Below the pieces are notes generated by a model. The model ran no database searches. It was not told the DNA's origin and saw nothing but the letters and a program-made list of their open reading frames with translations. Shown here in pieces: positions 34,779 through 43,409 of a stretch of 64,000 bases of DNA. The translations under genes and the position numbers were made by a program. Position 1 is the stretch's first letter. Every line of letters starts with the position of its first letter. The DNA comes from Glycomyces salinus (GTDB lineage: Bacteria > Actinomycetota > Actinomycetes > Mycobacteriales > Micromonosporaceae): contig NZ_JAELXW010000018.1 in the NCBI RefSeq assembly GCF_016428645.1, forward strand, positions 1 to 64,000, in the 5' to 3' direction.

Positions 34779-35798
34779 ATGCGGTATCTCCTTGGCGACT
34801 ACACCACCGAAGGCGGACCCGGGCTCGTGGTCGCCGGGCCCGACGGGCTCGGCGGGGCCGCGGCCGTCGCCAACCCCTCGTGGGTGGCCACCGGCGGGCC
34901 CGGCGGGACGGTCTACACCGTCGCCGAGACCGAGCGGGGCTCGGCCGCCGCGTGGCGGATCGGTCCCGACTTCGCCCCGGTCCCGGTCGGCCTCCCCAGG
35001 TCGGTCGGCGGCGAATCGCCCTGCCACGCGGTGGTCCACCCTTCGGGGAAGTGGCTGCTGGTGGCCAACTACGGGAGCGGCTCGATCGCGGTCCTCCCGA
35101 TCGGCGACGACGGCGCCCTGGGGGAGGCGACCGACGTGTTCGAACTGGACGGCTCCGGGCCCGACCCGGACCGCCAGGAGGGCCCCCACGCCCACCAGAT
35201 CGTGTGCCACGCCGGGCGAGTCCTGGTCGTCGACCTCGGATCCGATCGAATCTGGGCCTTCGACCTCGACGGCGACGGCAGACTCCAGCCGGTCGCCGCC
35301 ACGGCACTCGAGCCCGGCTTCGGCCCCCGCCACCTGGTGATCGAGGGCGAACGCGCGCTCATCGCGGGAGAACTGGCCAACGCGGTCCAGTCCGCGACCT
35401 TCGATCCCCGCTCGGCCCAGTTCCACCTCGGCCCGACCCTGCCGCTGCCCGGCACCGACCAGGCCGATCTGGCCGCGCTGCCCGACATCGGCCTGCCCGA
35501 GGACGCCCCCCGGCCTCTGCCGGCCGCGGTCGTCGCCGACGAGCGGCGCGGCTTGATCTACGTCACTGTGCGGGGCACGGACCAGTTGGCCGTGATCGAC
35601 CCGGCCGGCCCGGCCCTGGTGCGCGCGGTCCCGGTCGGCGGCTCCTGGCCGCGCGACGCCGTGCTCGCCGACGACGGGAACCTGCTGGTCGCGTGCCAAT
35701 TCAGCGGCACCGTCACCCGAGTCGACCCCAGCGGCGAGGCCGCGGCCGAGACCGTCTGGGAATGCCCCGGCGTCGCCCGGGTCACCCCGCTCGGATAG
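34779..35798 (+). CDS. lactonase-family beta-propeller protein
   Basis: 339 residues of the Pgl-type seven-bladed propeller family (MRYLLGDYTTEGG start, GGESPCHAVVHPSGKWLLVANYG, PHAHQIV, GPRHL, IYVTVRGTDQLAV). Members hydrolyse 6-phosphogluconolactone or other lactones; the His/Glu/Arg set in blades 2-4 is largely recognisable. Start ATG sits 7 nt behind a TAAGAT box. It stands alone between msrB and the TetR gene. Confidence 0.87.
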   Translation: MRYLLGDYTTEGGPGLVVAGPDGLGGAAAVANPSWVATGGPGGTVYTVAETERGSAAAWRIGPDFAPVPVGLPRSVGGESPCHAVVHPSGKWLLVANYGSGSIAVLPIGDDGALGEATDVFELDGSGPDPDRQEGPHAHQIVCHAGRVLVVDLGSDRIWAFDLDGDGRLQPVAATALEPGFGPRHLVIEGERALIAGELANAVQSATFDPRSAQFHLGPTLPLPGTDQADLAALPDIGLPEDAPRPLPAAVVADERRGLIYVTVRGTDQLAVIDPAGPALVRAVPVGGSWPRDAVLADDGNLLVACQFSGTVTRVDPSGEAAAETVWECPGVARVTPLG

Positions 35799-35848
35799 AA
35801 AAACTTGCGCCGACTGAAAACTTTCGCTGAGGGAACCTTGTAAACGGC

Positions 35849-35870
35849 GGCAACCCTCACTAGGGTTGCC
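35849..35870 (+). promoter_or_regulatory. autoregulatory operator of the MMPL-operon TetR gene
   Basis: Perfect inverted repeat GGCAACCCT and AGGGTTGCC with a 4-nt centre. It covers the -10 box TAGGGT (35861-35866) that ends 6 nt before the TetR ATG, so a bound repressor would block a leaderless transcript. Confidence 0.72.
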
Positions 35871-35872
35871 AC

Positions 35873-36481
35873 ATGGCAGAGCAGACCGGACTGCGCGAGC
35901 GCAAGAAGGCCGCCACCAAGGCGGCCCTCGGCCTCGCCGCGTTCCGGCTCGCCACCGAGAAGGGCGGCCTCGAGGCCGTCAGCCCCGACGAGATAGCCGC
36001 CGAGGCGGGCGTGTCCACCCGCACCTTCCACAACTACTTCCACAGCAAGGAAGACGCGCTCCTCCACGACTTCAACGAGGTCGCCCGCGCCCTCCTCGCC
36101 GACCTCCGCGAGCGGGCCCGGCACCAGCCGATCTGGGACGCGCTGCGCGACGCGAGCATCGGCCTCCACATAGACCGGCGCTTCGACGTGGCGACGATGA
36201 AGTGCCGCGAGGACCTGGTCAAGAACTCGCCGACGCTGATCACCGTGCAGGCCGGCAAGTTCATCGAACTGTTCACCGCCGCGGTCGACATCGTCGCCGA
36301 GGCCACCGGCACCGACCCCGCCGACCTCTACCCGAGGCTCGTCCTCGGCAGCGCGCTCGTCGCGATGAAGGTCGCCAACGAGCACTGGATAGAACATCCC
36401 CAACACGCCCCGCTGGCCGAGGTCATCACCCGGACCTTCGCCCAGTTCGAGACCGGGATCACCAGACCCATAACCGAATAA
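35873..36481 (+). CDS. TetR-family regulator of the MMPL operon
   Basis: 202 residues. N-terminal HTH (about 10-57: VSTRTFHNYFHSKEDALL) with a conventional ligand domain. Its own start region carries a 22-bp operator. It is upstream of mmpL on the same strand, with a 117-nt gap, and most likely represses itself and the transporter until a lipid or drug ligand binds. Confidence 0.9.
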   Translation: MAEQTGLRERKKAATKAALGLAAFRLATEKGGLEAVSPDEIAAEAGVSTRTFHNYFHSKEDALLHDFNEVARALLADLRERARHQPIWDALRDASIGLHIDRRFDVATMKCREDLVKNSPTLITVQAGKFIELFTAAVDIVAEATGTDPADLYPRLVLGSALVAMKVANEHWIEHPQHAPLAEVITRTFAQFETGITRPITE

Positions 36482-36535
36482 AGCGAAATACCAGGAAACC
36501 CGCCGCCGAAGAAGTCGGCGAACCACCACGGCCCA

Positions 36536-36570
36536 CCGGACCGCCGCCACACCCGATCGAGGCGGTCCGG
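36536..36570 (+). other. hairpin between tetR and mmpL
   Basis: CCGGACCGCC and GGCGGTCCGG (10 bp) around a 15-nt loop, within the 117-nt gap between the two genes. It could moderate readthrough or stabilise processed RNA. Confidence 0.4.
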
Positions 36571-36598
36571 GCGGTCGCCATCGATTGGAGCACCCTCC

Positions 36599-38848
36599 GT
36601 GGCAACCTTCCTCTACCGCATCGGCAGAGGGTCCTATCGGCTGCGATGGCTCGTCCTCGCGCTCTGGGTCCTCATCGTCGCCGGCGTCGGCTCCGCCGCC
36701 GCGACCCTCCAAGAGGAGACGAACCCCGAGTTCGAGCTTCCCGGCACCGAATCCCAGGAGGCGTTCGACCTCCTCGCGGACCGGTTCCCCGACCGGAACA
36801 ACGACGGCGCGAGCGCCCAGATCGTCTTCGCCGCCGACGACGGCCAGACCCTCCTCGACGAGGACAACGCCGCCGTCGTCAACGAACTGACCGCCGAGAT
36901 GATGGACTCGCCGCAGGTGGACGAGTCCGGCGTGATGGGCCTGTTCGACCCCGAGGGCAACCCGGTCGGGATGCTCTCCGAGGACCAGACCATCGGCGTA
37001 GTCCAGGTCTCATACAGCGCCAACGCCTTCGAACTCGACGAGGAGACCACCGAGTACCTCAAGGACACCGTCGAGACCGCCCGCGACTCCGGGATGACCG
37101 TCGAGATCGGCGGTGACGCGCTCCAGGAGATCGAGCTCGGCGGCATCACCGAACTGATCGGCATCGGCGTCGCCCTGGTGGTCCTGATCGTCACGTTCGG
37201 CGCGCTGCTGGCCGCCGGGCTCCCGATCATCACCGCCGTGCTGGGAGTCATGCTGACCACGGCCGGAATCATGGCCGCGACCTCCTTCATGAACATCTCG
37301 CAGGACACCGGCACGCTTTCGACGATGATCGGCCTGGCGGTCGGCATCGACTACGCGCTGTTCATCCTCTCGCGCTACCGAAACGAGCTGGCCTCCGACG
37401 GCCGCGTCGAGGACCGGAACGCCCGCATCGACGCCATGGGCCGCGCCGTGGGCACCGCCGGCTCGGCGGTCTTCTTCGCGGGCCTGACGGTCATCATCGC
37501 CCTGCTGGGCCTGTCGGTCGTCAACATCCCGTTCCTGACCGAGATGGCCGTCGCGGCCGCCGTGGCCGTCCTGATCGCCGTGGTCATCGCCGTGACCCTG
37601 CTGCCGGCCCTGGCCGGCTTCACCGGCAAGCGGATCTTCACCGGCCGCCAGCGGCGCCGGATCGCCGAAGGCCGGCACGACGAGAAGCCCAGCGGCGGGC
37701 GCCGCTGGGGCGGCTTCATCACCCGCCACCCGATCCTGGTGGGCCTGATCGGGCTCATCGGCCTCGGCGTGGTCGCGATCCCGGCCGCCGACCTGGAACT
37801 CGGCATGCCCGACAACGGGTCGATGTCCGAGGACAACACCGCTCGCCGCGCCTACGACCTCATCAGCGAGGGCTTCGGAGCCGGATTCAACGGCCAGATG
37901 CTGGTCATCGGCGACGTCGACCCGGGCTCGGACCCGATGGCGGTCGGCCAGGAGGTGGTCGACGAGCTGTCGGCGATGGACGGCGTCGCCGTGGTCTACC
38001 CGCCGGTCGCCAACGAGGCCGGTGACACCGTGCTGTTCAACGTGATCCCCGAGACGGCCCCGGCCGCCGAGGAGACCAACGACCTCGTCCACGCGATCCG
38101 CGACGCCCTGGCCGACGACTCCGGCGCCGACTGGGCCGTCACCGGCGGCACCGCGGTCAACATCGACATCTCCGACAGCCTCAACGACGCTCTGATCCCG
38201 TACATGCTGGTCGTGGTCGGCCTGGCGGCGCTGGTCCTCCTGCTGGTATTCCGGTCCCTGCTGGTGCCGGTCCTGGCCACACTCGGGTTCACGCTCAGCG
38301 TCTTCGCCGCGATCGGGGCCCTGGTGGCGGTCTTCCAGTGGGGCTGGATGGCCGACGTCTTCGGCGTCGAGCAGCCCGGCCCGATCATGTCGATGATGCC
38401 GATCCTGATGATCGGACTGGTCTTCGGCCTGGCGATGGACTACCAGATCTTCCTGTTCACCCGGGTCCGCGAGGCCTACGTGCACGGCGCCGATCCCAAG
38501 GCCGCGATCCAGGAGGGCTACGCCCACTCCTCGCGCGTGGTCGTAGCCGCCGCCCTGATCATGATCAGCGTCTTCGCCGCGTTCATCCTCAGCAGCGAGG
38601 TCTTCATCGCCGCCATGGGCTTCGGACTGGCGGCGGCGGTCGCCTTCGACGCGTTCATCGTCCGCATGGCGGTCATTCCGGCGCTGATGTCCCTGGTGGG
38701 CCGCGGCGGCTGGTGGATCCCGAAGTGGCTGGACCGCATCCTGCCGAACGTCGACGTCGAGGGTGAGAAGCTCCAGCAGCGCCTCGCCGACAATGCGACG
38801 GCCGAGGGCACCGACGAACGCGAATTCGTCGGAGCCTCGGCGAAGTAG
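36599..38848 (+). CDS. MMPL-family RND transporter
   Basis: 749 residues. Two halves each with an N-terminal membrane helix, a large extracytoplasmic loop and about five further helices; IDYALFILSRYRNEL and GLAMDYQIFLFTRVREAY are the two Asp-Tyr signature helices of MMPL proteins used for proton coupling. It probably exports lipids or hydrophobic compounds. GTG start with GGAG 9 nt upstream. The neighbouring TetR makes it an inducible efflux unit. Confidence 0.92.
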   Translation: MATFLYRIGRGSYRLRWLVLALWVLIVAGVGSAAATLQEETNPEFELPGTESQEAFDLLADRFPDRNNDGASAQIVFAADDGQTLLDEDNAAVVNELTAEMMDSPQVDESGVMGLFDPEGNPVGMLSEDQTIGVVQVSYSANAFELDEETTEYLKDTVETARDSGMTVEIGGDALQEIELGGITELIGIGVALVVLIVTFGALLAAGLPIITAVLGVMLTTAGIMAATSFMNISQDTGTLSTMIGLAVGIDYALFILSRYRNELASDGRVEDRNARIDAMGRAVGTAGSAVFFAGLTVIIALLGLSVVNIPFLTEMAVAAAVAVLIAVVIAVTLLPALAGFTGKRIFTGRQRRRIAEGRHDEKPSGGRRWGGFITRHPILVGLIGLIGLGVVAIPAADLELGMPDNGSMSEDNTARRAYDLISEGFGAGFNGQMLVIGDVDPGSDPMAVGQEVVDELSAMDGVAVVYPPVANEAGDTVLFNVIPETAPAAEETNDLVHAIRDALADDSGADWAVTGGTAVNIDISDSLNDALIPYMLVVVGLAALVLLLVFRSLLVPVLATLGFTLSVFAAIGALVAVFQWGWMADVFGVEQPGPIMSMMPILMIGLVFGLAMDYQIFLFTRVREAYVHGADPKAAIQEGYAHSSRVVVAAALIMISVFAAFILSSEVFIAAMGFGLAAAVAFDAFIVRMAVIPALMSLVGRGGWWIPKWLDRILPNVDVEGEKLQQRLADNATAEGTDEREFVGASAK

Positions 38849-38933
38849 CCCGGACGCAGGGGGCGGACCCGCCGCTCGTCCGGCGAGCCGAGGGCGCCCG
38901 CCTCCTGCCCCGCCAACTGAAGAAGAACTCAAG

Positions 38934-39503
38934 ATGAGCCTGACTGTGGCGATCGTTGCCGTACTGCTGGCGGCGCTCGTGATCGCCGATTTCTTCGTAC
39001 CGATGCTGCCGAGCGCGACGACCATCGCCACGCTCGCCGGCTTCCTGATCGGCAGCCCGGTGCTGCTGGTCATCCTCGTGGTCGGATCCGCCTGCGCCTC
39101 TTGGGCGGGCGACGTCCTAGGCTACCGGGCCCTCCGCCACGCCCGGGGCCGCATGAAGCGGCCCATCCTGGCCTCGGCCAAGGTCACCCGGCTGGAGATC
39201 CGCCTGCGCGAATCGCTGCGGCGGCACCCGCGCTGGACTACCGTCGTGGCCCGCTTCCTCCCGGCCGGGCGGACCGCCCTGGCCTGGGCGGCCGTGGTGA
39301 CCCCCGACTACCGGCACGCGCGGATGTCGCTCATGGCCGGGATCGCGTGGGCCGCCTACATGACCGGGGTCGGCCTGCTGATCGCGGCCGTGTTCGGGCC
39401 CGGCCTGCTGTCGGCGGCCACCACCATCACCTCGGTGGTGGCGCTGTCGGTGGTCCTGGGCTGGTGGTTCCGCGGCTCGCCCGTCGAGGCGGCCGAGCGG
39501 TGA
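38934..39503 (+). CDS. DedA-like (VTT/SNARE-associated domain) membrane protein
   Basis: 189 residues with about five membrane segments. DedA family features: ADFFVPMLPSATTIATLAGF near the N-terminus and VVARFLPAGRTALAWAAVV, the Arg-containing re-entrant helix. DedA proteins move polyprenyl phosphate or phospholipids across the membrane. ATG chosen as the first Met that yields the conserved N-terminus. It follows mmpL by 85 nt and probably shares its transcript. A close paralogue is encoded near 57.7 kb. Confidence 0.85.
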   Translation: MSLTVAIVAVLLAALVIADFFVPMLPSATTIATLAGFLIGSPVLLVILVVGSACASWAGDVLGYRALRHARGRMKRPILASAKVTRLEIRLRESLRRHPRWTTVVARFLPAGRTALAWAAVVTPDYRHARMSLMAGIAWAAYMTGVGLLIAAVFGPGLLSAATTITSVVALSVVLGWWFRGSPVEAAER

Positions 39504-39505
39504 GG

Positions 39506-39569
39506 CCCCGGAGGGCTTCGGCTCTCCGGGGACCGCCGGTCCTGCAAGGGGTTGCGGACCGGCGGTCCC
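39506..39569 (+). terminator. double hairpin terminator after the DedA gene
   Basis: First hairpin 39506-39531: 11-bp stem closed by a UUCG tetraloop. Second 39529-39569: GGGACCGCCGGTCC pairs with GGACCGGCGGTCCC around a smaller GCAA/TTGC stem. They share GGG at 39529-39531, so only one can form completely. No U-tract. Confidence 0.7.
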
Positions 39570-39588
39570 GTTGATAGCGTCGGCGCCT

Positions 39589-41283
39589 GTGAACTCACCG
39601 CTGCGCGCATTCGGACCCCTGCAACACAGTCACAGCGGCTGGGAGGCCGCCGCGGTAGCCGTCGGCAGGCCCGCCGCCGAACTGGCCGCGCGCGGCCCTG
39701 AGGCCATGACGGTCACCATGTCGAACCACTCCGAGCACGAGAACTGGTTCGAGCTGCTCACCCGCCCCCTGTGGGGCCTGGCCCCGGCGAAGGACTCAGT
39801 CCCCGGGGAGGTCTGGGAGATCCTGGCCGAGACCCTCGTGCGCGCGACCGATCCCGACGACGAGTGGTACATCGGCGCCGGAGAGGGCCAGCGCACCGTC
39901 GAGTCCGCCTCGGTCGGATGGGCGCTGGCGCTGGCGCCGGAGCACATGTGGGAGCCCCTGGCGCCGGGGTCCAGGGACAAGGTCGCCGCCTGGCTGTCGA
40001 AGGCGTACCTGCACGACACGGTCGACTCCAACTGGCACTACTTCCCGGTCTTCGCCGGGCACGGCCTCGACAAGGTCGGCGTCAAACGCGACCCCAAGGT
40101 CGCCGAGGCGCACCTGGAGCGCATGGGGGAGTTCCTGCTGGGCGACAGCGTCTTCGAGGACGGCCCCGGCGGGAGGGTCGACTACTACAACCCCTTCGCC
40201 TTCCACACCTACGCGCTGCTGCACTACCGCCTGAGCGGCGACGACCGCTACGTGGCGAACGCGGCCGCCTTCGCCCGAAAGTTCCGCTCCTGGTTCGGCG
40301 CCGACGGCGCGGGCGTCCCCTACGGCCGCAGCATGGGCTACCGCTTCGCGCAGGGATCGCTGTGGGGCGCGCTGGCCGCCGCCGACGTCGAGGCCGTGCC
40401 GTGGGCCGAGGCGGCCGGGTTCTCCCGCCGCCACCTCGACTGGTGGTGGGACCGGCCGATCCTGGACGGCGAGGGCCGCCTGACCGTCGGCTACGGGTAC
40501 ACCGGCGACTCGCTGGTCGAGCAGTACCTGACGGCCGGATCGCCGTGGTGGGCCACCAAGATCTTCACCGGGCTCCTGGCCGGGCCCGACCACCCGTTCT
40601 GGGGCGAGGAGACCGCGCCCGCCCCCGGGCCGGGCGTCGAGCCGCACTCTGCCGCGCGGGCGGTCCACGTGCGCGACCGCGGCGGGAACGTCACCCGGCT
40701 CAACGGGCAGGCCGTGCACGTCAAGGGCATGCGCGGCGCGCAGGACACCTACGCCAAGCTCGCCTACTCGACCCTGGCGGGCTTCTCGCGCTCGATCGCC
40801 GGGGTCGACCTGGAGTGCGCGGTGCCGGACGGGGCGCTGCTGCTGTCCGAGGACGGCCACCACTGGCGGGGCCGGGAGGACTCCGAGGAGGGCGTGGTCG
40901 ACGACAAGGGCGTCATCACCATCGCCTGGCAGCCCTGGGAGGACGTCTCGGTCACCACCTCCCTGGAGGCGGCCGTGGACGGCTGGCACGCCCGCGTGCA
41001 CATCATCGAGACCGAGCGCGTCCTCTACACCGGGGAGGGGGGCTGGTGCGTTCCCCGCGACGGCCATGTCGCGGACGTGTCCGAGGGCCGCGCGGTCGCG
41101 ACCGCGCGCGGCCTGCGCAGCGAGATCATCGACGGCGCGGCGGGCCGCGAGGCCGAGGTGATCCACCCCTCGGAGGGCACGCACCTGTACTGGCCGCGTA
41201 CGGTCCTGCCGGTGCTGCGGGGCATCCTGGAACCGGGCCGACACGCCTTGAAATCTCTGATATATATCGGAAACGAGGTATAG
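39589..41283 (+). CDS. DUF2264-family protein
   Basis: 564 residues. The N-terminal two thirds (to about 360) look like an alpha/alpha-toroid of the DUF2264 type: NWFELLTRPLWGLAP, SNWHYFPVF, DYYNPFAFHTYALLHY and FAQGSLWGALAA. The C-terminal part is a beta-rich domain (about 370-560). Such proteins are often found with polysaccharide-degrading genes; some may be glycoside hydrolases, but no reaction can be assigned. No signal peptide. GTG start follows a TAGCGT box by 8 nt. Confidence 0.8.
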   Translation: MNSPLRAFGPLQHSHSGWEAAAVAVGRPAAELAARGPEAMTVTMSNHSEHENWFELLTRPLWGLAPAKDSVPGEVWEILAETLVRATDPDDEWYIGAGEGQRTVESASVGWALALAPEHMWEPLAPGSRDKVAAWLSKAYLHDTVDSNWHYFPVFAGHGLDKVGVKRDPKVAEAHLERMGEFLLGDSVFEDGPGGRVDYYNPFAFHTYALLHYRLSGDDRYVANAAAFARKFRSWFGADGAGVPYGRSMGYRFAQGSLWGALAAADVEAVPWAEAAGFSRRHLDWWWDRPILDGEGRLTVGYGYTGDSLVEQYLTAGSPWWATKIFTGLLAGPDHPFWGEETAPAPGPGVEPHSAARAVHVRDRGGNVTRLNGQAVHVKGMRGAQDTYAKLAYSTLAGFSRSIAGVDLECAVPDGALLLSEDGHHWRGREDSEEGVVDDKGVITIAWQPWEDVSVTTSLEAAVDGWHARVHIIETERVLYTGEGGWCVPRDGHVADVSEGRAVATARGLRSEIIDGAAGREAEVIHPSEGTHLYWPRTVLPVLRGILEPGRHALKSLIYIGNEV

Positions 41284-41426
41284 GGACTCTGCCGGTGATG
41301 AGGGATCCGTCACATCCTCGGCCCTGAAAGTCACAGCGGCTACGCCACAGACCTCTCGGTTCGGTGACCACGCACGAGCCGCGGCTTCGTCGCCCGGCTC
41401 GCGAGCTTCGCCAAGCGGGAGGACCC

Positions 41427-42311
41427 ATGACCACCGACGCGGCGGCGACCGAGACGTTCACCGAGCACCGCGAACTGCTGTTCGCGATCGTCTACAGCAT
41501 GCTCGGCACGGTCGCCGACACCGAAGACGTCCTGCAGGAGACCTGGCTGTCCTGGGAGCGGCGCTTCCCGGCCGGGGCGATCGACCATCCACGCGCCTAC
41601 CTGGTGCGCGTGGCGGTCAACGCCGCAATGGCCCGGGACCGCGCCATCAAGCGGCGCCGCGAGACCTACATCGGTCCCTGGCTGCCCGAACCGCTGCCCG
41701 GGGCCGAGGAGCCGGACGCGGCCGACCACCTGATGCGGTCCGAGTCGGTCTCGATGGCGCTCATGGTCGTCCTCGAATCGCTCAGCCCCGCCGAGCGGGC
41801 CGTGTTCGTGCTCCGTGAGGTCTTCGGCTACGGGCACACCGAGATCGCCGAGATGACCGGCAAGAGCTCGGTGGCCGTCCGCCAGCTGGCGCACCGCGCC
41901 CGCTCGCACGTCCGGGCCCGCCGCCCGCGGTACCGGGTCGACCCGCGGGTGCACCGCGAGGTCACCGAGCGGTTCATGACCGCGGTGGCCGGCGGCGACA
42001 TGGACGGCCTGTTCGACCTGCTCGCGCCGGATGTCACGCTCATCTGCGACGGCGGCGGCCGCGCTCCGGCGGCCGGGCCCCGCCCGCTGCACGGGGCCGA
42101 AAGGGTCGGCGGGCTGCTGCTGCGGCGCGGCTTCGGGCTCTCAGAGGAGGTGGAACTGGACTACCGGTCGGTCGGCGGGGCCCCGGCCGCGCTGATGTAC
42201 CGCGACGGACGGATCGTGAGCGTCCTGGTCCTGGACCTCGACGCCGAAGGCGACCGCGTCACCGGCGTCTACGCCGTCACCAACCCCGACAAGCTCACCC
42301 ACCTGCGCTGA
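41427..42311 (+). CDS. ECF41-type RNA polymerase sigma factor with SnoaL-like C-terminal domain
   Basis: 294 residues. Sigma region 2 (about 8-75: LFAIVYSMLGTVADTEDVLQETWLSW) and region 4 (about 120-175: LSPAERAVFVLREVFGYGHTEIAEM), linked by YIGPWLPEPLPG. The extra C-terminal SnoaL-like domain (about 185-290, ending NPDKLTHLR) is a hallmark of ECF41/SigJ sigma factors, which lack an anti-sigma factor and are regulated through this domain. ATG with GGGAGGA upstream. The oxidoreductase and DoxX genes behind it form the usual COE-type partner cluster. Confidence 0.88.
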   Translation: MTTDAAATETFTEHRELLFAIVYSMLGTVADTEDVLQETWLSWERRFPAGAIDHPRAYLVRVAVNAAMARDRAIKRRRETYIGPWLPEPLPGAEEPDAADHLMRSESVSMALMVVLESLSPAERAVFVLREVFGYGHTEIAEMTGKSSVAVRQLAHRARSHVRARRPRYRVDPRVHREVTERFMTAVAGGDMDGLFDLLAPDVTLICDGGGRAPAAGPRPLHGAERVGGLLLRRGFGLSEEVELDYRSVGGAPAALMYRDGRIVSVLVLDLDAEGDRVTGVYAVTNPDKLTHLR

Positions 42312-42371
42312 CCGCCCAGGCAGGCGCGCTTCGCGCAGACCTCTTCCGAACCTCATTCTGGAGCGAAGACC

Positions 42372-43037
42372 GTGAAACTCACCGTCATCGGCGCGACGGG
42401 CGGCATCGGCCGCGCCGTCGTCGCCCAGGCACTCGAAGCCGGACACGACATCACCGCCGTCGTGCGCGATCCGCGCAGGGTGGAGGCCGACGTCCATGTG
42501 GTCCCGACCGACCTTTCCCGTCCCGATCCCGCCGTGCTCGCCTCGGCCATGGAGGGCGCCGCCGCGGTGCTGTCGGCGATCGGGCCACGCCGCAGGGGCG
42601 AATGGGGCATCGTCTCGCGCGGCACCGCCGCGATCGCCGAGGCGATGGCGGCGGCCGGCGCCCGCCGGGTCCTGATCGTGACCGGCGTCGGCATCTCCAC
42701 TGTCCGCACGCCCGGTCGGCCGAACCCGGCCAAGCGCGAACCCGGAGCCGGATTCGTGATGCGCCGTTTCGCCACGCCGCTCGCCAGGGCGGTGATCGGC
42801 GAGCACATGGCCGATGTGGCCACGGCCGAGGAGATCCTGGCCGGCAGCGGTCTCGACTGGACCTCGGTGCGCGTGCCCTACCTGGTCGACGCGCCGCTCA
42901 CCGGCGTCTACAAGGTCGCCTACGGGGTCAGTCTGCCGCGCGCCTTCCGGCTCGGCCGCGCCGACGCCGCGCACTTCATGCTCGGCGCGGTCGACGAACC
43001 GCGAGCCTTCGCGCGGCCCGTCACCGTCGCCTACTGA
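42372..43037 (+). CDS. NAD(P)-binding oxidoreductase/epimerase-like protein (NmrA/SDR fold)
   Basis: 221 residues. Rossmann motif GATGGIGRAVV at the N-terminus and SDR-like strand order. The catalytic Tyr-Lys pair of classical SDRs is not visible, so it may be a redox sensor or an atypical SDR (NmrA-like). It lies 60 nt behind the ECF41 gene, matching the epimerase/oxidoreductase partner of ECF41 systems. GTG start with GGAGCGA upstream. Confidence 0.83.
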   Translation: MKLTVIGATGGIGRAVVAQALEAGHDITAVVRDPRRVEADVHVVPTDLSRPDPAVLASAMEGAAAVLSAIGPRRRGEWGIVSRGTAAIAEAMAAAGARRVLIVTGVGISTVRTPGRPNPAKREPGAGFVMRRFATPLARAVIGEHMADVATAEEILAGSGLDWTSVRVPYLVDAPLTGVYKVAYGVSLPRAFRLGRADAAHFMLGAVDEPRAFARPVTVAY

Positions 43038-43054
43038 TACCGCAGGGAGATCCG

Positions 43055-43408
43055 ATGTCCACGTTCTACATCGTGCTCGCCGCAACCGCGGCGGGTGCCC
43101 ACCTCTTCTCCGGCGTCGCCTCGATGATGCGGCTGAAGATCATCTATCCGCTGCTGGAGCGCGTTGGCGTGCCCGGTTCGTGGCTGGTCTTCCCGATCGG
43201 GGTCGCCAAGACCGCCGGCGGCCTCGGCCTCTTGGCCGGTCTGCTCGGCCCGCACTGGATCGGCGTGGCCGCGGCCGGGGGCCTGGTCCTGTTCTGGACC
43301 TGCGCGATCTTCGCGCACCTGCGGGCGGACTTCTGGCCCAAGCAGACGCCGTTGATCTTCGTCTTCACGGCCCTAGCGGCCGGGACGCTGGCGGTCGGCC
43401 TGGTCTGA
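43055..43408 (+). CDS. DoxX-like membrane protein
   Basis: 117 residues with four hydrophobic segments, DoxX family (VLAATAAGAHLFSGVASMMR, GVAKTAGGLGLL, CAIFAHLRAD). 17 nt behind the oxidoreductase gene, with an AGGGAGA ribosome site; probably in the same transcript. Role in oxidative or sulfur stress is inferred from the family. Its stop lies one base from that of the convergent TetR gene. Confidence 0.85.
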   Translation: MSTFYIVLAATAAGAHLFSGVASMMRLKIIYPLLERVGVPGSWLVFPIGVAKTAGGLGLLAGLLGPHWIGVAAAGGLVLFWTCAIFAHLRADFWPKQTPLIFVFTALAAGTLAVGLV

Positions 43409-43409
43409 C

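Noticed and set aside
41309-41335. ECF41 promoter (TGTCACA with CGTC box) upstream of the sigma gene
   Set aside because: GTCACA occurs twice, but neither has a CGTC at the expected spacing.
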